Part shown: positions 1 through 12,200 of the stretch, in pieces
Position numbering within the stretch: position 1 is the stretch's first letter
Layout: each line of letters starts with the position of its first letter
Source of the DNA: Nemertoderma westbladi
Taxonomy: Eukaryota; Xenacoelomorpha; Nemertodermatida; Nemertodermatidae
Reading direction: 5' to 3'
DNA length: 28,503 nt
NCBI GenBank assembly: GCA_032718475.1
Contig: JAUCBJ010005030.1
Location: 1-28,503, forward strand
Made by a program: the position numbers and the translations under genes
Notes under the pieces: generated by a model
Seen by the model: only the letters and a program-made list of their open reading frames with translations
Databases searched by the model: none
What the model was told of the DNA's origin: nothing

Positions 1-116
1 CCCCGATTTAAGCAACTCTTATCGTTGCAACTGGAAGCCAAGAAGTTGGACAACAAAGATTTCTTCGGTAAATCCGATCCGTATCTCCTGATCTACCGGA
101 AGGCGGATGACGACGT
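1..116 (+). CDS. CPNE: copine-like gene, internal exon (start of second C2 domain), 5' partial
   Basis: The + strand reads open from base 1 and encodes the start of a C2 domain with the copine-type stretch LDNKDFFGKSDPYL. Copines are cytosolic calcium-dependent phospholipid-binding proteins with two C2 domains followed by a von Willebrand A-like domain. The stretch matches calcium-binding loop 1, and the two loop aspartates (in NKD and SDP) are both present, six residues apart. The exon ends at a strong donor, GT|GTAAGT, with GT at 117-118. It ends in phase 2, splitting a Val codon that the exon at 8331 completes. No acceptor is visible, so the exon probably starts outside the window. The family call rests on motifs recalled from copines and on the fit to two further exons. 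Which copine paralogue this is cannot be told. Confidence 0.85.
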
Positions 117-489
117 GTAAGTCTTTATAGGCGGAACTGAATAGGGATGTAAGTCGGGGAGGTTAGCAAATTTACTGGGGAAAATTTCCTAGACATTTTT
201 CCCGAAATTTCCTATTTTATTAATTTAAAGTTTGCTTACAAACAAAATTTGACTATAAAAATGTTTCTTTATAATTTTGAAAAAAACTGACTAGATACAA
301 CTTGTCCTGTAACCATCTTTAACTTTTAATAGTAAATATTTACCGAAATATCACCTTATTATATTTGTATCAAATAATAATAATATGATTTTAAGGGGAG
401 TAGTACAGGCATCCAATTTTTTTTTTCAAATTTTTTTTTTCTGTTTCATCTAGAGCAAATTTTTTAACAAGATTCAAAATTTGAGAACC

Positions 490-835
490 GTTTAGCAATA
501 TCTGTCTTTCTTCTCGAGATATGGCTGTCTGTCCGATTGAATGTCGGTTTGTCCGTCAGTATATCTGTCCGTGAGTAAAAAGCAAACTAAATGTCTAAAA
601 AAGTTTCCTATATGGGTTTTCGTGGTCGGTGACTTAATTTCTGATATCGGTATTCAAATTTGGGCTCGTCGTTTCTGTCTGTATTCCTTTCAGTCTGTCC
701 GTCAAAATATAACCGACAGACTGGACTGCCAAACAGACAATTTGGAAGTCATCAAATGTTAAAACTGACACTCGAAATGAATTCTGCGACCAGAAAAACC
801 CCTCTAGCTAAAGTTTTAACTAGATTGAATTTTTT
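490..835. repeat. dispersed GACAGACAG-rich repeat, inverted pair
   Basis: The right half (about 660-835) contains CTGTCTG/CAGACAG runs followed by AAAACTGACACTCGAAATGA and a 'gaccagaaaaacccc...aaagttttaactag' block. The same order of blocks occurs about three times at 7430-7960. The left half (about 490-650) is a diverged copy in the opposite direction: its reverse complement has the same 'gaccacgaaaaccc...aaactttt' block followed by GGACAGA runs. The two halves therefore form a diverged fold-back. The centre has exact 9-bp arms, CAGTCTGTC at 691-699 and GACAGACTG at 715-723. The family is not recognised. It could be a fold-back or MITE-like element, or a satellite-derived dispersed repeat. 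Confidence 0.55.
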
Positions 836-1493
836 TTGAACATTTTTTTTATTAATATTAATGAATTAATTTACTTAAAAATTAATTTTATTAATTTTAA
901 TTAATTAATTTACTTAAAAATTAATAATGTAAAAAATCAGCTAGATAATTATTGGAGATTCGAAGGTGCTGAGTCCAAAAATGTTGGTTTAAAAAAAATT
1001 TGATAAATAAATATTAAGGCACTAGTAGTGTTTTTATTGAAATAATTAATTCCGCTATTCGCCGCAGGTGGGACACAAAAAGTTTTAAAATTACCATTGT
1101 TGCTGATCTTTGGCCCTCCCCACGTTGGCTGAACATCACATAACAGTGATATTGACCTACAACACGAAGTTAGAGCTGTTTAAAAAAAATCTCCTTAGGG
1201 GGTACCCCCTCCCCCCCGTAATAGTAGTTTGTATGGATAAAATAACTGTACTATTCCCCTTAACTAAATTATGATTGTGACTTTGTATTTTGTCGATTTC
1301 ATTATTAACCTAAATATTTTATATTGAACGCAATTTCGGAAATAATAAATTTTCAACTTTCACAATTTAATACCTCCTGCTATTTTTCCTCCGGCTACAT
1401 TCTGAAAACACATAGGAAAACACAAGTAGAGTAAACATACTAGAAACACGTGATTCCAGCTTAGTTGTGTTGAGGTGGTTCGTTTGTCTTGAC

Positions 1494-1672
1494 TCTTGTT
1501 GTCGTAACATAAAGGACCCTCTTGGAAATAAGCTGCAAAGCTTTAGGGGTAATCCTATATGTTATGTTGGACAATACCTTTATATCGGTACATTGTTTGG
1601 GGTGTATTTGTTATAATGATGTATATAATGTAAATATATACATAATGTATAAATAAATCTATCTATCAGGGA
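1494..1672 (+). mobile_element. possible 3' end of a non-LTR retroelement or SINE
   Basis: The stretch contains GGACCCTCTTGGAAATAAGC, then a short stem-like segment around the AAGCTGCAAAGCTTTAGGGG words, then an AT-rich tail ending AATAAATCTATCTATC. This layout resembles the 3' untranslated ends of CR1/L2-type retrotransposons and of SINEs that share their tails. I recognise the general form but cannot name a family, and no coding part lies upstream. The boundaries are approximate. Confidence 0.35.
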
Positions 1673-1834
1673 GGGATGGCATAACGAAATTCAAATTCAA
1701 AAATTTCGTTTAGTTTTTACCAATTCCGAGAAAAATTTTCGTTTCTCATTTAGTTTCGTTTTTTTTTTATCAATCTATGAAATTTCTTCTATATTGTTTT
1801 GATTTTAGCAAATAAAAGTTTTAAATATCAACAG

Positions 1835-1861
1835 CCCCCCCCCCCCCCCACCCCCCCCCCC
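1835..1861 (+). repeat. poly-C tract (15 C, A, 11 C)
   Basis: A cytosine homopolymer interrupted once by A at 1850. On the - strand it is a G-run that could form a G-quadruplex. It sits about 100 bp before the 38-bp array. Tract length is error-prone in sequencing. Confidence 0.9.
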
Positions 1862-1963
1862 ATGTAGTTAGCGGATCCATTCCGCTATACATTTCCTACC
1901 ATAAAATGAGGGGGGGAGCCATTTACTAAGTTGGCCATAGAGGTATCCAACAGGGCATACCAT

Positions 1964-4900
1964 CAATGGGATGATGCAACAGGCCAGCTGGGCAATGGGT
2001 TAACAATCCACCTCAGTGGACTGAGAGTAACAAAGGGTTAACAATGGGACAGAGGGGTAACAAAGGGTTAACAATCCACCTCAGTGGACTGAGGGTAACA
2101 AAGGGTTAACAATGGGACAGAGGGTAACAAAGGGTTAACAATCCACCTCAGTGACTGAGGGTAACAAAGGGTTAACAATCCACCTCGGTGGACTGAGGGT
2201 AACAAAGGTGTTAACAATCCACCTCAGTGGACTGAGAGTAACAAAGGGTTAACAATCGGGACAGAGGGTAACAATGGGTTAACAATCCACCTCAGTGGAC
2301 TGAGGGTAACAAAGGGTTAACAATCCACCTCAGTGAACTGAGGGTAACAAAGGGTTAACAATCCACCTCAGTGGACTGAGGGTAACAAAGGGTTAACAAT
2401 CCACCTCAGTGGATCTGAGGGTAACAAAGGGTTAACAATCGGGACAGAGGGTAACAAAGGTTAACAATCCACCTCAGTGGACTGAGGGTAACAAAGGGTT
2501 AACAATCCACCTCAGTGGACTGAGGGTAACAAAGGGTTAACAATGGGACAGAGGGTAACAAAGGGTTAACAATCCACCTCAGTGGACTGAGGGGTAACAA
2601 AGGGTTAACAATCCACCTCAGTGGACTGAGGGTAACAAAGCGTTAACAATCCACCTCAGTGGACTGAGGGTAACCAAAGGGTTAACAATCCACCTCAGTG
2701 GACTGAGGGTAACAAAGGGTTAACAATGGGACAGAGGGTAACAAAGGGTTAACAATCCACCTCAGTGGACTGAGGGTAACAAAGGGTTAACAATCCACCT
2801 CAGTGGACTGAGGGTAACAAAGGGTTAACAATGGGACAGAGGGTAACAAAGGGTTAACATCCACCTCAGTGAACTGAGGGGTAACAAAGGGTTAACAATC
2901 CACCTCAGTGGACTGAGGGTAACAAAGCGTTAACAATGGGACAGAGGGTAACAAAGGGTTAACAATCCACATCAGTGGACTGAGGGTAACAAAGGGTTAA
3001 CAATCCACCTCAGTGGACTGAGAGGTAAATCAAAGGAGTTAACAATCCACCTCATGTGAACTGAGGGTAACAAAGGGTTAACAATCCACCTCAGTGGGAC
3101 TGAGGGTAACAAAGGGTTAACAATCCACCTCAGTGGACTGAGGGTAACAACAGGGTTAACAATCCACCTCAGTGAACTGAGGGGTAACAATGGGTTAACA
3201 ATCCACCTCGGTGGACTGAGGGTAACAAAGGGTTAACAATCCACCTCAGTGGACTGAGGGTAACAATGGGTTAACAATCCACCTCAGTGGACTGAGGGTA
3301 ACAAAGGGTTAACAATCCACCTCAGTGAACTGAGGGTAACAAAGGGTTAACAATCCACCTCAGTGAACTGAGGGTAACAATGGGTTAACAATCCAACCTC
3401 AGGTGGACTGAGGGTAACAAAGGGTTAACAATCCACCTCAGTGGACTGAGGGTAACAATGGGTTAACAATCCACCTCAGTGGGACTGAGGGTAACAAAGG
3501 GTTAACAATCCACCTCAGTGGACTGAGGGTAACCACCAAGGGGTTAACAATCCACCTCAGTGGACTGAGGGTAACAAAGGGTTATACAATCCACCTCAGT
3601 GGACTGAGGGTAACAAAGGGTTAACAATCCACCTCAGTGGACTGAGGGTTAACAATGGGTTAACAATCCACCTCGGTGGACTGAGGGGTAACAAAGGGGT
3701 TAACAATCCACCTCAGTGAACTGAGGGTAACAATGGGTTAACAATCCACCTCAGTGGACTGAGGGTAACAAAGGGTTAACAATCCACCTCAGTGGACTGA
3801 GGGTAACAAAGGGTTAACAATCCACCGCAGTGGACTGAGGGTAACAAAGGGTTAACAATCCACCTCAGTGGACTGAGGGTAACAAAGGGTTAACAATCCA
3901 CCTCAGTGGACTGAGGGTAACAAAGGGTTAACAATCCACCTCAGTGAACTGAGGGTAACAAAGGGTTAACAATCCACCTCAGTGGACTGAGGGTAACAAT
4001 GGGTTAACAATCCACCTCGGTGGACTGAGGGTAACAAAGGGTTAACAATCCACCTCAGTGGACTGAGGGTAACAATGGGTTAACAATCCACCTCAGTGGA
4101 CTGAGGGTAACAAAGGGTTAACAATCCACCTCAGTGGACTGAGGGTAACAAAGGGTTAACAATCCACCTCAGTGGACTGAGGGTAACAAAGGGTTAACAA
4201 TCCACCTCAGTGGACTGAGGGTAACAAAGGGTTAACAATCCACCTCAGTGAACTGAGGGTAACAAAGGGTTAACAATCCACCTCAGTGAACTGAGGGTAA
4301 CAATGGGTTAACAATCCACCTCGGTGGACTGAGGGTAACAAAGGGTTAACAATCCACCTCAGTGGACTGAGGGTAACAAAGGGTTAACAATCCACCTCAG
4401 TGAACTGAGGGTAACAATGGGTTAACAATCCACCTCGGTGGACTGAGGGTAACAAAGGGTTAACAATCCGCCTCAGTGGACTGAGGGTAACAAAGGGTTA
4501 ACAATCCACCTCAGTGAACTGAGGGTAACAATGGGTTAACAATCCACCTCAGTGGACTGAGAGTAACAAAGGGTTAACAATGGGATGATGCAACAGGGCC
4601 AGCTGGGCAATGGGTTAACAATCCACCTCAGTGGACTGAGGGTAACAAAGGGTTAACAATCCACCTCAGTGAACTGAGGGTAACAATGGGTTAACAATCC
4701 ACCTCAGTGGACTGAGAGTAACAAAGGGTTAACAATGGGATGATGCAACAGGGCCAGCTGGGCAATGGGTTAACAATCCACCTCAGTGGACTGAGGGTAA
4801 CAAAGGGTTAACAATCCACCTCAGTGGACTGAGGGTAACAAAGGGTTAACAATCCACCTCAGTGGACTGAGGGTAACAATGGGTTAACAATCCACCTCAG

Positions 4901-7269
4901 TGGACTGAGGGTAACAAAGGGTTAACAATCCACCTCAGTGAACTGAGGGTAACAAAGGGTTAACAATCCACCTCAGTGAACTGAGGGTAACAATGGGTTA
5001 ACAATCCACCTCGGTGGACTGAGGGTAACAAAGGGTTAACAATCCACCTCAGTGGACTGAGGGTAACAATGGGTTAACAATCCACCTCAGTGGACTGAGG
5101 GTAACAAAGGGTTAACAATCCACCTCAGTGGACTGAGGGTAACAAAGGGTTAACAATCCACCTCAGTGGACTGAGGGTAACAAAGGGTTAACAATCCACC
5201 TCAGTGAACTGAGGGTAACAAAGGGTTAACAATCCACCTCAGTGAACTGAGGGTAACAATGGGTTAACAATCCACCTCGGTGGACTGAGGGTAACAAAGG
5301 GTTAACAATCCACCTCAGTGAACTGAGGGTAACAATGGGTTAACAATCCACCTCAGTGGACTGAGGGTAACAAAGGGTTAACAATCCACCTCAGTGGACT
5401 GAGGGTAACAAAGGGTTAACAATCCACCTCAGTGGACTGAGGGTAACAAAGGGTTAACAATCCACCTCAGTGGACTGAGGGTAACAAAGGGTTAACAATC
5501 CACCTCAGTGGACTGAGGGTAACAAAGGGTTAACAATCCACCTCAGTGAACTGAGGGTAACAAAGGGTTAACAATCCACCTCAGTGAACTGAGGGTAACA
5601 ATGGGTTAACAATCCACCTCGGTGGACTGAGGGTAACAAAGGGTTAACAATCCACCTCAGTGGACTGAGGGTAACAATGGGTTAACAATCCACCTCAGTG
5701 GACTGAGGGTAACAAAGGGTTAACAATCCACCTCAGTGGACTGAGGGTAACAAAGGGTTAACAATCCACCTCAGTGGACTGAGGGTAACAAAGGGTTAAC
5801 AATCCACCTCAGTGGACTGAGGGTAACAAAGGGTTAACAATCCACCTCAGTGAACTGAGGGTAACAAAGGGTTAACAATCCACCTCAGTGAACTGAGGGT
5901 AACAATGGGTTAACAATCCACCTCGGTGGACTGAGGGTAACAAAGGGTTAACAATCCACCTCAGTGGACTGAGGGTAACAAAGGGTTAACAATCCACCTC
6001 AGTGAACTGAGGGTAACAATGGGTTAACAATCCACCTCGGTGGACTGAGGGTAACAAAGGGTTAACAATCCGCCTCAGTGGACTGAGGGTAACAAAGGGT
6101 TAACAATCCACCTCAGTGAACTGAGGGTAACAATGGGTTAACAATCCACCTCAGTGGACTGAGAGTAACAAAGGGTTAACAATGGGATGATGCAACAGGG
6201 CCAGCTGGGCAATGGGTTAACAATCCACCTCAGTGGACTGAGGGTAACAAAGGGTTAACAATCCACCTCAGTGAACTGAGGGTAACAATGGGTTAACAAT
6301 CCACCTCAGTGGACTGAGAGTAACAAAGGGTTAACAATGGGATGATGCAACAGGGCCAGCTGGGCAATGGGTTAACAATCCACCTCAGTGGACTGAGGGT
6401 AACAAAGGGTTAACAATCCACCTCAGTGAACTGAGGGTAACAAAGGGTTAACAATCCACCTCAGTGGACTGAGGGTAACAAAGGGTTAACAATGGGACAG
6501 AGGGTAACAATGGGTTAACAATCCACCTCAGTGGACTGAGGGTAACAAAGGGTTAACAATCCACCTCAGTGGACTGAGGGTAACAAAGGGTTAACAATCC
6601 ACCTCAGTGGACTGAGAGTAACAAAGGGTTAACAATCCACCTCGGTGGACTGAGGGTAACAAAGGGTTAACAATCCACCTCGGTGGACTGAGGGTAACAA
6701 AGGGTTAACAATCCACCTCGGTGGACTGAGGGTAACAATGGGTTAACAATCCACCTCAGTGGACTGAGGGTAACAAAGGGTTAACAATGGGACTGAGGGT
6801 AACAAAGGGTTAACAATCCACCTCAGTGGACTGAGGGTAACAAAGGGTTAACAATGGGACTGAGGGTAACAAAGGGTTAACAATCCACCTCAGTGGACTG
6901 AGGGTAACAAAGGGTTAACAATCCACCTCAGTGGACTGAGGGTAACAAAGGGTTAACAATCCACCTCAGTGGACTGAGGGTAACAAAGGGTTAACAATCC
7001 ACCTCAGTGGACTGAGGGTAACAAAGGGTTAACAATCCACCTCAGTGGACTGAGGGTAACAAAGGGTTAACAATGGGACTGAGGGTAACAAAGGGTTAAC
7101 AATCCACCTCAGTGGACTGAGGGTAACAAAGGGTTAACAATCCACCTCAGTGGACTGAGGGTAACAAAGGGTTAACAATGGGACTGAGGGTAACAAAGGG
7201 TTAACAATCCACCTCAGTGGACTGAGGGTAACAAAGGGTTAACAATGGGACAGAGGGTAACAAAGCGCC
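1964..7269. repeat. 38-bp minisatellite array, about 140 units, in copine intron 1
   Basis: The main unit is 38 bp. It starts GGTAACAAAGGGTTAACAAT and continues with CCACCTCAGTGGACTGAG. A shorter unit of about 29 bp replaces the second part with GGGACAGAG or GGGACTGAG. Common variants are AGTGAACTGAG, CTCGGTGG and CAATGGG. The unit holds the palindrome GTTAAC and the hairpin CTCAG-TGGA-CTGAG. A distinct insert with GATGATGCAACAGG and CCAGCTGGGC occurs at the left edge (about 1968) and inside at 4582, 4737, 6184 and 6339. From 1964 to about 3710 units carry many single-base insertions and deletions; from there to 7269 they are nearly clean. A 1602-bp offset relates about 3.64-4.83 kb to 5.24-6.43 kb. 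Short open frames inside are shadows of the repeat. Confidence 0.97.
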
Positions 7270-8330
7270 TAAGGGAGGCAGAAACACGACGTGTTTATCT
7301 AAAATTCTAAATTTTTAGTCCCTTTTTAGGTGACAGTGAAATAATGCTATGCTAATTATTATACGAATTAAGTAAATAACTTTCCAATAATTGCAACAAA
7401 GTTTGAAAAGGTTTGTCATTCGTTTATAAAGAATCTGAAGTTTGGGCATCAGAGAGTCTGTCTGTCGGCATATTACTTTGACAGACAGATCGCTGGACGG
7501 ACATAACAACCGACATACAGAACCACCAGTAGGTTGCCGTCAAATATGAAAACTAATTTTGGAAATTAATTCAGCAACCAGGCTAACCCCATATCAAAAA
7601 CTTTATATGGAATGCTTTCCTACTATTTTGACAGACAGAAAGACGGACAAACAGACAAACAAGACATACAAAATGGGCATCGCTGAAAATGAAAATTGAC
7701 AACATAGGAAATGAATTCATTGACCAGGAAAACCGCAACAAATAAGTTTTAGATAGTTGGTTTGCTGTCCTCATATTTTGACAGACAGTTCATTGAACGG
7801 ACAGACAGACTGACAGACAGACATAGAGACATATAGTTTTCTTTAAAAGTGAAAACTGACGTTTGGAAAGAAATCAACGACCATGAAATCCCCCTTAACA
7901 AAACTTTTAGCTAGGATAAATGCTTTTGTTCTATTTTGACAGACAAAGAGTCGGAAATAAAATCCCAGACAAACAGTTTCACATTTACACAGAGTAAGGT
8001 TAATATTATCACTCATGACCTTTGAACTACATTAGCTATTAACAAATGGTTGGGAGTTTTGAAATCCCCATAAAATTCTGCACCAGGAATGAAAAATCGT
8101 TTCCGCTTTAATCTTTTAAAACCTCAACTGCATTTTTCTCGAAATGTGACTTTGACCAGTTAACCCTTTTTTCTAGGTGACACGCCACATATCCAGTTGG
8201 GTTGTGTTGTAAAGAACAACTTTTTAACAGATAACTTTATACATTATTCAATCCGGTTGTTCTATTACAATTAGCTTCTTTCTCTGATTGTATATTAATT
8301 ATTATTAATTATTAATATATTTATTGTTAG
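7270..8330 (+). other. copine intron 1, distal part
   Basis: This is the intron sequence between the 38-bp array and the exon at 8331. It contains the dispersed repeat at 7430-7960, then AT-rich unique sequence. The last 60 bases are strongly AT-rich (ATTATTAATT words) and end in the acceptor TTGTTAG. The small minus-strand open frames at 7315-7509 and 7583-7774 overlap the repeat and have no recognisable product. Confidence 0.6.
7430..7960 (+). repeat. dispersed GACAGACAG-rich repeat, about three tandem copies
   Basis: Three diverged copies of about 150 bp follow one another. Each has TTTTGACAGACAG, further GGACAGACAGAC runs, GAAAACTGA, a GGAAATGAATTC-like word (at 7561, 7708 and 7865), GACCAGGAAAACC and an AAAACTTTTAGCTAG-like word. 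The same blocks in the same order occur at 660-835 on the other side of the 38-bp array. No coding potential was seen. The family is unrecognised. Confidence 0.6.
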
Positions 8331-8477
8331 ATTTATACCAATACATCGCACAGAGGTAGTGAAGAATTCGTTAAACCCCCGCTGGGAGGCGTTCGATCTC
8401 AAGGTGTCTACCCTCTGTAAGGGTGATCATGATGCCCCCATACGGCTCGACTGCTGGGATTGGAATAAAAGCGGCAG
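8331..8477 (+). CDS. CPNE: copine-like gene, internal exon (middle of second C2 domain)
   Basis: The 147-bp exon lies between the acceptor TTATTGTTAG (ending 8330) and the donor CAG|GTGAGA (GT at 8478). Its first base completes the Val codon split at the previous exon. It then encodes FIPIHRTEVVKNSLNPRW, the conserved copine block of TEVxKNxLNPxW, followed by CKGDHDAPIRLDCWDWNKSG. This covers the middle strands and the start of calcium-binding loop 3. The exon ends in phase 2 (AG|), and AG plus the C at 22467 makes Ser. In loop 3 the usual copine D-x-D pattern reads D-W-N, so one expected calcium ligand is Asn instead of Asp. A single change of this kind may weaken calcium binding without abolishing it. 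Codon phase, splice sites and family motifs all agree. Confidence 0.9.
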
Positions 8478-9288
8478 GTGAGACATAGGAGATATCGAAA
8501 TATAGACTCTACTGTGGGGGACAATATTACAGTGAGCCCTTCGCTTCAATATATTGAGTTATACGATATATTAGATGAAAGTAACACCGACAATTAATTA
8601 ATAGTTAGTATAATTAGTTAATATCACTCACTCATGTCGTCAGACCAACGTCATCGATCAGTTAGACTTATTAATTATATTACCTCGGGTTCACTTTATT
8701 GGTTTCTGTATGCTGTAAAATATTAATAATGTAAAATATTCAAAAAAATTGTTTATATTTTTAATATTAAATTTAATATTATATTTTTACTTTTATATTG
8801 TTTTATTGAGTATATTTTTAGATAGAAAGTGTTTTTTTATGATAGTTAAAAATAACTTAATAAAACTATAGACAGTATTGCGACAGAAATTATAACCTGT
8901 GCTGGTTTTCTTGCAAAAAATCACGCCCCTTCCATCTCTGTATCCACTCAACCGGGTGTCAGAACGGAGCGGACACAGCCACACTCGGTCATTAACCCCA
9001 AGGTAACTGATGTCTCGGTGAATGACCTCCATCTTGCAACAATGGAGCACGGATGTTTACTTATTCGACTAGCCATGGGGAGCGAACCAGTGATGGATCT
9101 TAAATGGTTTTCTACCTTGTCCTGAGTGGTCCTTGTCATAGCTTGGTCTTCCGCGATCATTGATGGCCAGTGATATACCCTATTCTAGATGGCGACGCCC
9201 ACGAATCCTCGATAACCTTCTGACCATTCATCGACTCGTTGAACAACATAGTCCACGATTGTACTCGAACACATGAGCAGCGTCGCTA
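8478..9288 (+). other. copine intron 2, proximal part before the 57-bp array
   Basis: After the donor the sequence is AT-rich to about 8900, with many AATATT and TTAATTA words. From about 8930 to 9288 it becomes more balanced in base composition and ends directly at the first 57-bp unit. That balanced segment has short open frames on the minus strand (8793-9050 and 8948-9160), but none resembles a protein I know. It could be a fragment of a mobile element or the founder flank of the array. No exon is predicted here, because the exons at 8331 and 22467 join in phase. Confidence 0.5.
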
Positions 9289-12200
9289 CAGCTGTGTACA
9301 CATACAAAAAACTGGGGTCCGAATAGAATACACAACATATCGACACGGCTGTGTACACATACAACAAACTGGGGTCCGAATAGAATACACAACAACCAAT
9401 CGACACACCTGTGTACACATACAACAAACCGGAGTCCGAATAGAATACACAACCGATCGACACGGCTGTGTACACATACAACAAACCGGGGTCCGAATAG
9501 AATACACAACCGATCGACATGGCTGTGTACACATACAACAAACTGGGGTCCGAATAGAATACACAACATATTGACGCGGCTGTGTACACATACAACAAAC
9601 CGGGGTCCGAATAGAATACACAACATATCGACACAGCTGTGTACACATACAACAAACCAGAGTCTGAATAGAATGAACAACCAATCGACACGGATGTGTA
9701 CACATACAACAAACCGGGGTCCGAAAAGAATACACAACAACCAATCGACACACCTGTGTACACATACAACAAACTGGGGTCCGAATAGAATACACAACAT
9801 ATCGACACGGCTGTGTACACATACAACAAACTGGGGTCCGAATAGAATACACAACATATTGACACGGCTGTGTACACATACAACAAACTGGGGTCCGAAT
9901 AGAATACACAACATATTGACGCGGCTGTGTACACATACAACAAACCGGGGTCCGAATAGAATACACAACATATCGACACGGCTGTGTACACATACAACAA
10001 ACCGGAGTCCGAATAGAATACACAACCGATCGACACGGCTGTGTACACATACAACAAACCGGAGTCCGAATAGAATACACAACATATCGACACAGCTGTG
10101 TACACATACAACAAACCGGGTCCGAATAGAATACACAACCGATCGACACACCTGTGTACACATACAACAAACCGGGGTCCGAATAGAATACACAACATAT
10201 CGACACGGCTGTGTACACATACAACAAACTGGGGTCCGAATAGAATACACAACATATCGACACACCTGTGTACACATACAACAAACCGGGGTCCGAATAG
10301 AATACACAACCGATCGACACGGCTGTGTACACATACAACAAACTGGAGTCCGAATAGAATACACAACCGATCGACACGGCTGTGTACACATACAACAAAC
10401 TGGAGTCCGAATAGAATACACAACATATCGACACAGCTGTGTACACATACAACAAACCAGAGTCTGAATAGAATGCACAACCAATCGACACGGATGTGTA
10501 CACATACAACAAACCGGGGTCCGAATAGAATACACAACAACCAATCGACACACCTGTGTACACATACAACAAACTGGGGTCCGAATAGAATACACAACAT
10601 ATCGACACGGCTGTGTACACATACAACAAACTGGGGTCCGAATAGAATACACAACATATTGACACGGCTGTGTACACATACAACAAACTGGGGTCCGAAT
10701 AGAATACACAACATATTGACGCGGCTGTGTACACATACAACAAACCGGGGTCCGAATAGAATACACAACATATCGACACGGCTGTGTACACATACAACAA
10801 ACTGGGGTCCGAATAGAATACACAACATATCGACACACCTGTGTACACATACAACAAACCGGGGTCCGAATAGAATACACAACCGATCGACACGGCTGTG
10901 TACACATACAACAAACTGGAGTCCGAATAGAATACACAACATATCGACACGGCTGTGTACACATACAACAAACTGGGGTCCGAATAGAATACACAACATA
11001 TTGACGCGGCTGTGTACACATACAACAAACCGGGGTCCGAATAGAATACACAACATATCGACACGGCTGTGTACACATACAACAAACTGGGGTCCGAATA
11101 GAATACACAACATATCGACACACCTGTGTACACATACAACAAACCGGGGTCCGAATAGAATACACAACCGATCGACACGGCTGTGTACACATACAACAAA
11201 CTGGGGTCCGAATAGAATACACAACAACCAATCGACACACCTGTGTACACATACAACAAACTGGGGTCCGAATAGAATACACAACATATCGACACACCTG
11301 TGTACACATACAACAAACCGGGGTCCGAATAGAATACACAACATATCGACACGGCTGTGTACACATACAACAAACTGGGGTCCGAATAGAATACACAACA
11401 TATCGACACACCTGTGTACACATACAACAAACCGGGGTCCGAATAGAATACACAACCGATCGACACGGCTGTGTACACATACAACAAACTGGGGTCCGAA
11501 TAGAATACACAACAACCAATCGACACACCTGTGTACACATACAACAAACTGGGGTCCGAATAGAATACACAACATATCGACACACCTGTGTACACATACA
11601 ACAAACCGGGGTCCGAATAGAATACACAACATATCGACACGGCTGTGTACACATACAACAAACTGGGGTCCGAATAGAATACATAACATATCGTCACGGC
11701 TGTGTACACATACAACAAACCGGAGTCCGACAACAAACCGGAGTCCGAATAGAATACACAACATATCGACACGGCTGTGTACACATACAACAAACTGGGG
11801 TCCGAATAGAATACATAACATATCGTCACGGCTGTGTACACATACAACAAACCGGAGTCCGACAACAAACCGGAGTCCGAATAGAATACACAACATATCG
11901 ACACGGCTGTGTACACATACAACAAACCGGAGTCCGAATAGAATACACAACATATCGACACGGCTGTGTACACATACAACAAACTGGGGTCCGAATAGAA
12001 TACATAACATATCGTCACGGCTGTGTACACATACAACAAACCGGAGTCCGACAACAAACCGGAGTCCGAATAGAATACACAACATATCGACACGGCTGTG
12101 TACACATACAACAAACCGGAGTCCGAATAGAATACACAACATATCGACACAGCTGTGTACACATACAACAAACCAGAGTCCGAATAGAATACACAACATA

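Larger units (their letters stand above)
117..1963 (+). other. copine intron 1, proximal unique part
   Basis: This is AT-rich intronic DNA between the exon at 1-116 and the 38-bp array. I saw no coding exon, and none is needed because the flanking exons join in phase. It holds a GACAGACAG-type dispersed repeat (about 490-835), a short AT-rich direct duplication around 865-925, a possible retroelement 3' end (about 1494-1672) and a C-rich tract (1835-1861). Next to that tract, TAGCGGA and TCCGCTA form a small 7-bp hairpin with a 5-base loop (about 1868-1886). The short open frame at 541-762 lies in the dispersed repeat and is not a gene. Confidence 0.6.

Noticed and set aside
541-762. Small plus-strand open frame
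   Set aside because: It lies inside the dispersed CTGTCTGTC-rich repeat and has no recognisable product.
1964-7269. CRISPR-like regular repeats
   Set aside because: There are no distinct unique spacers: the whole unit repeats. The DNA is eukaryotic and there are no cas genes. The same applies to the other four arrays.
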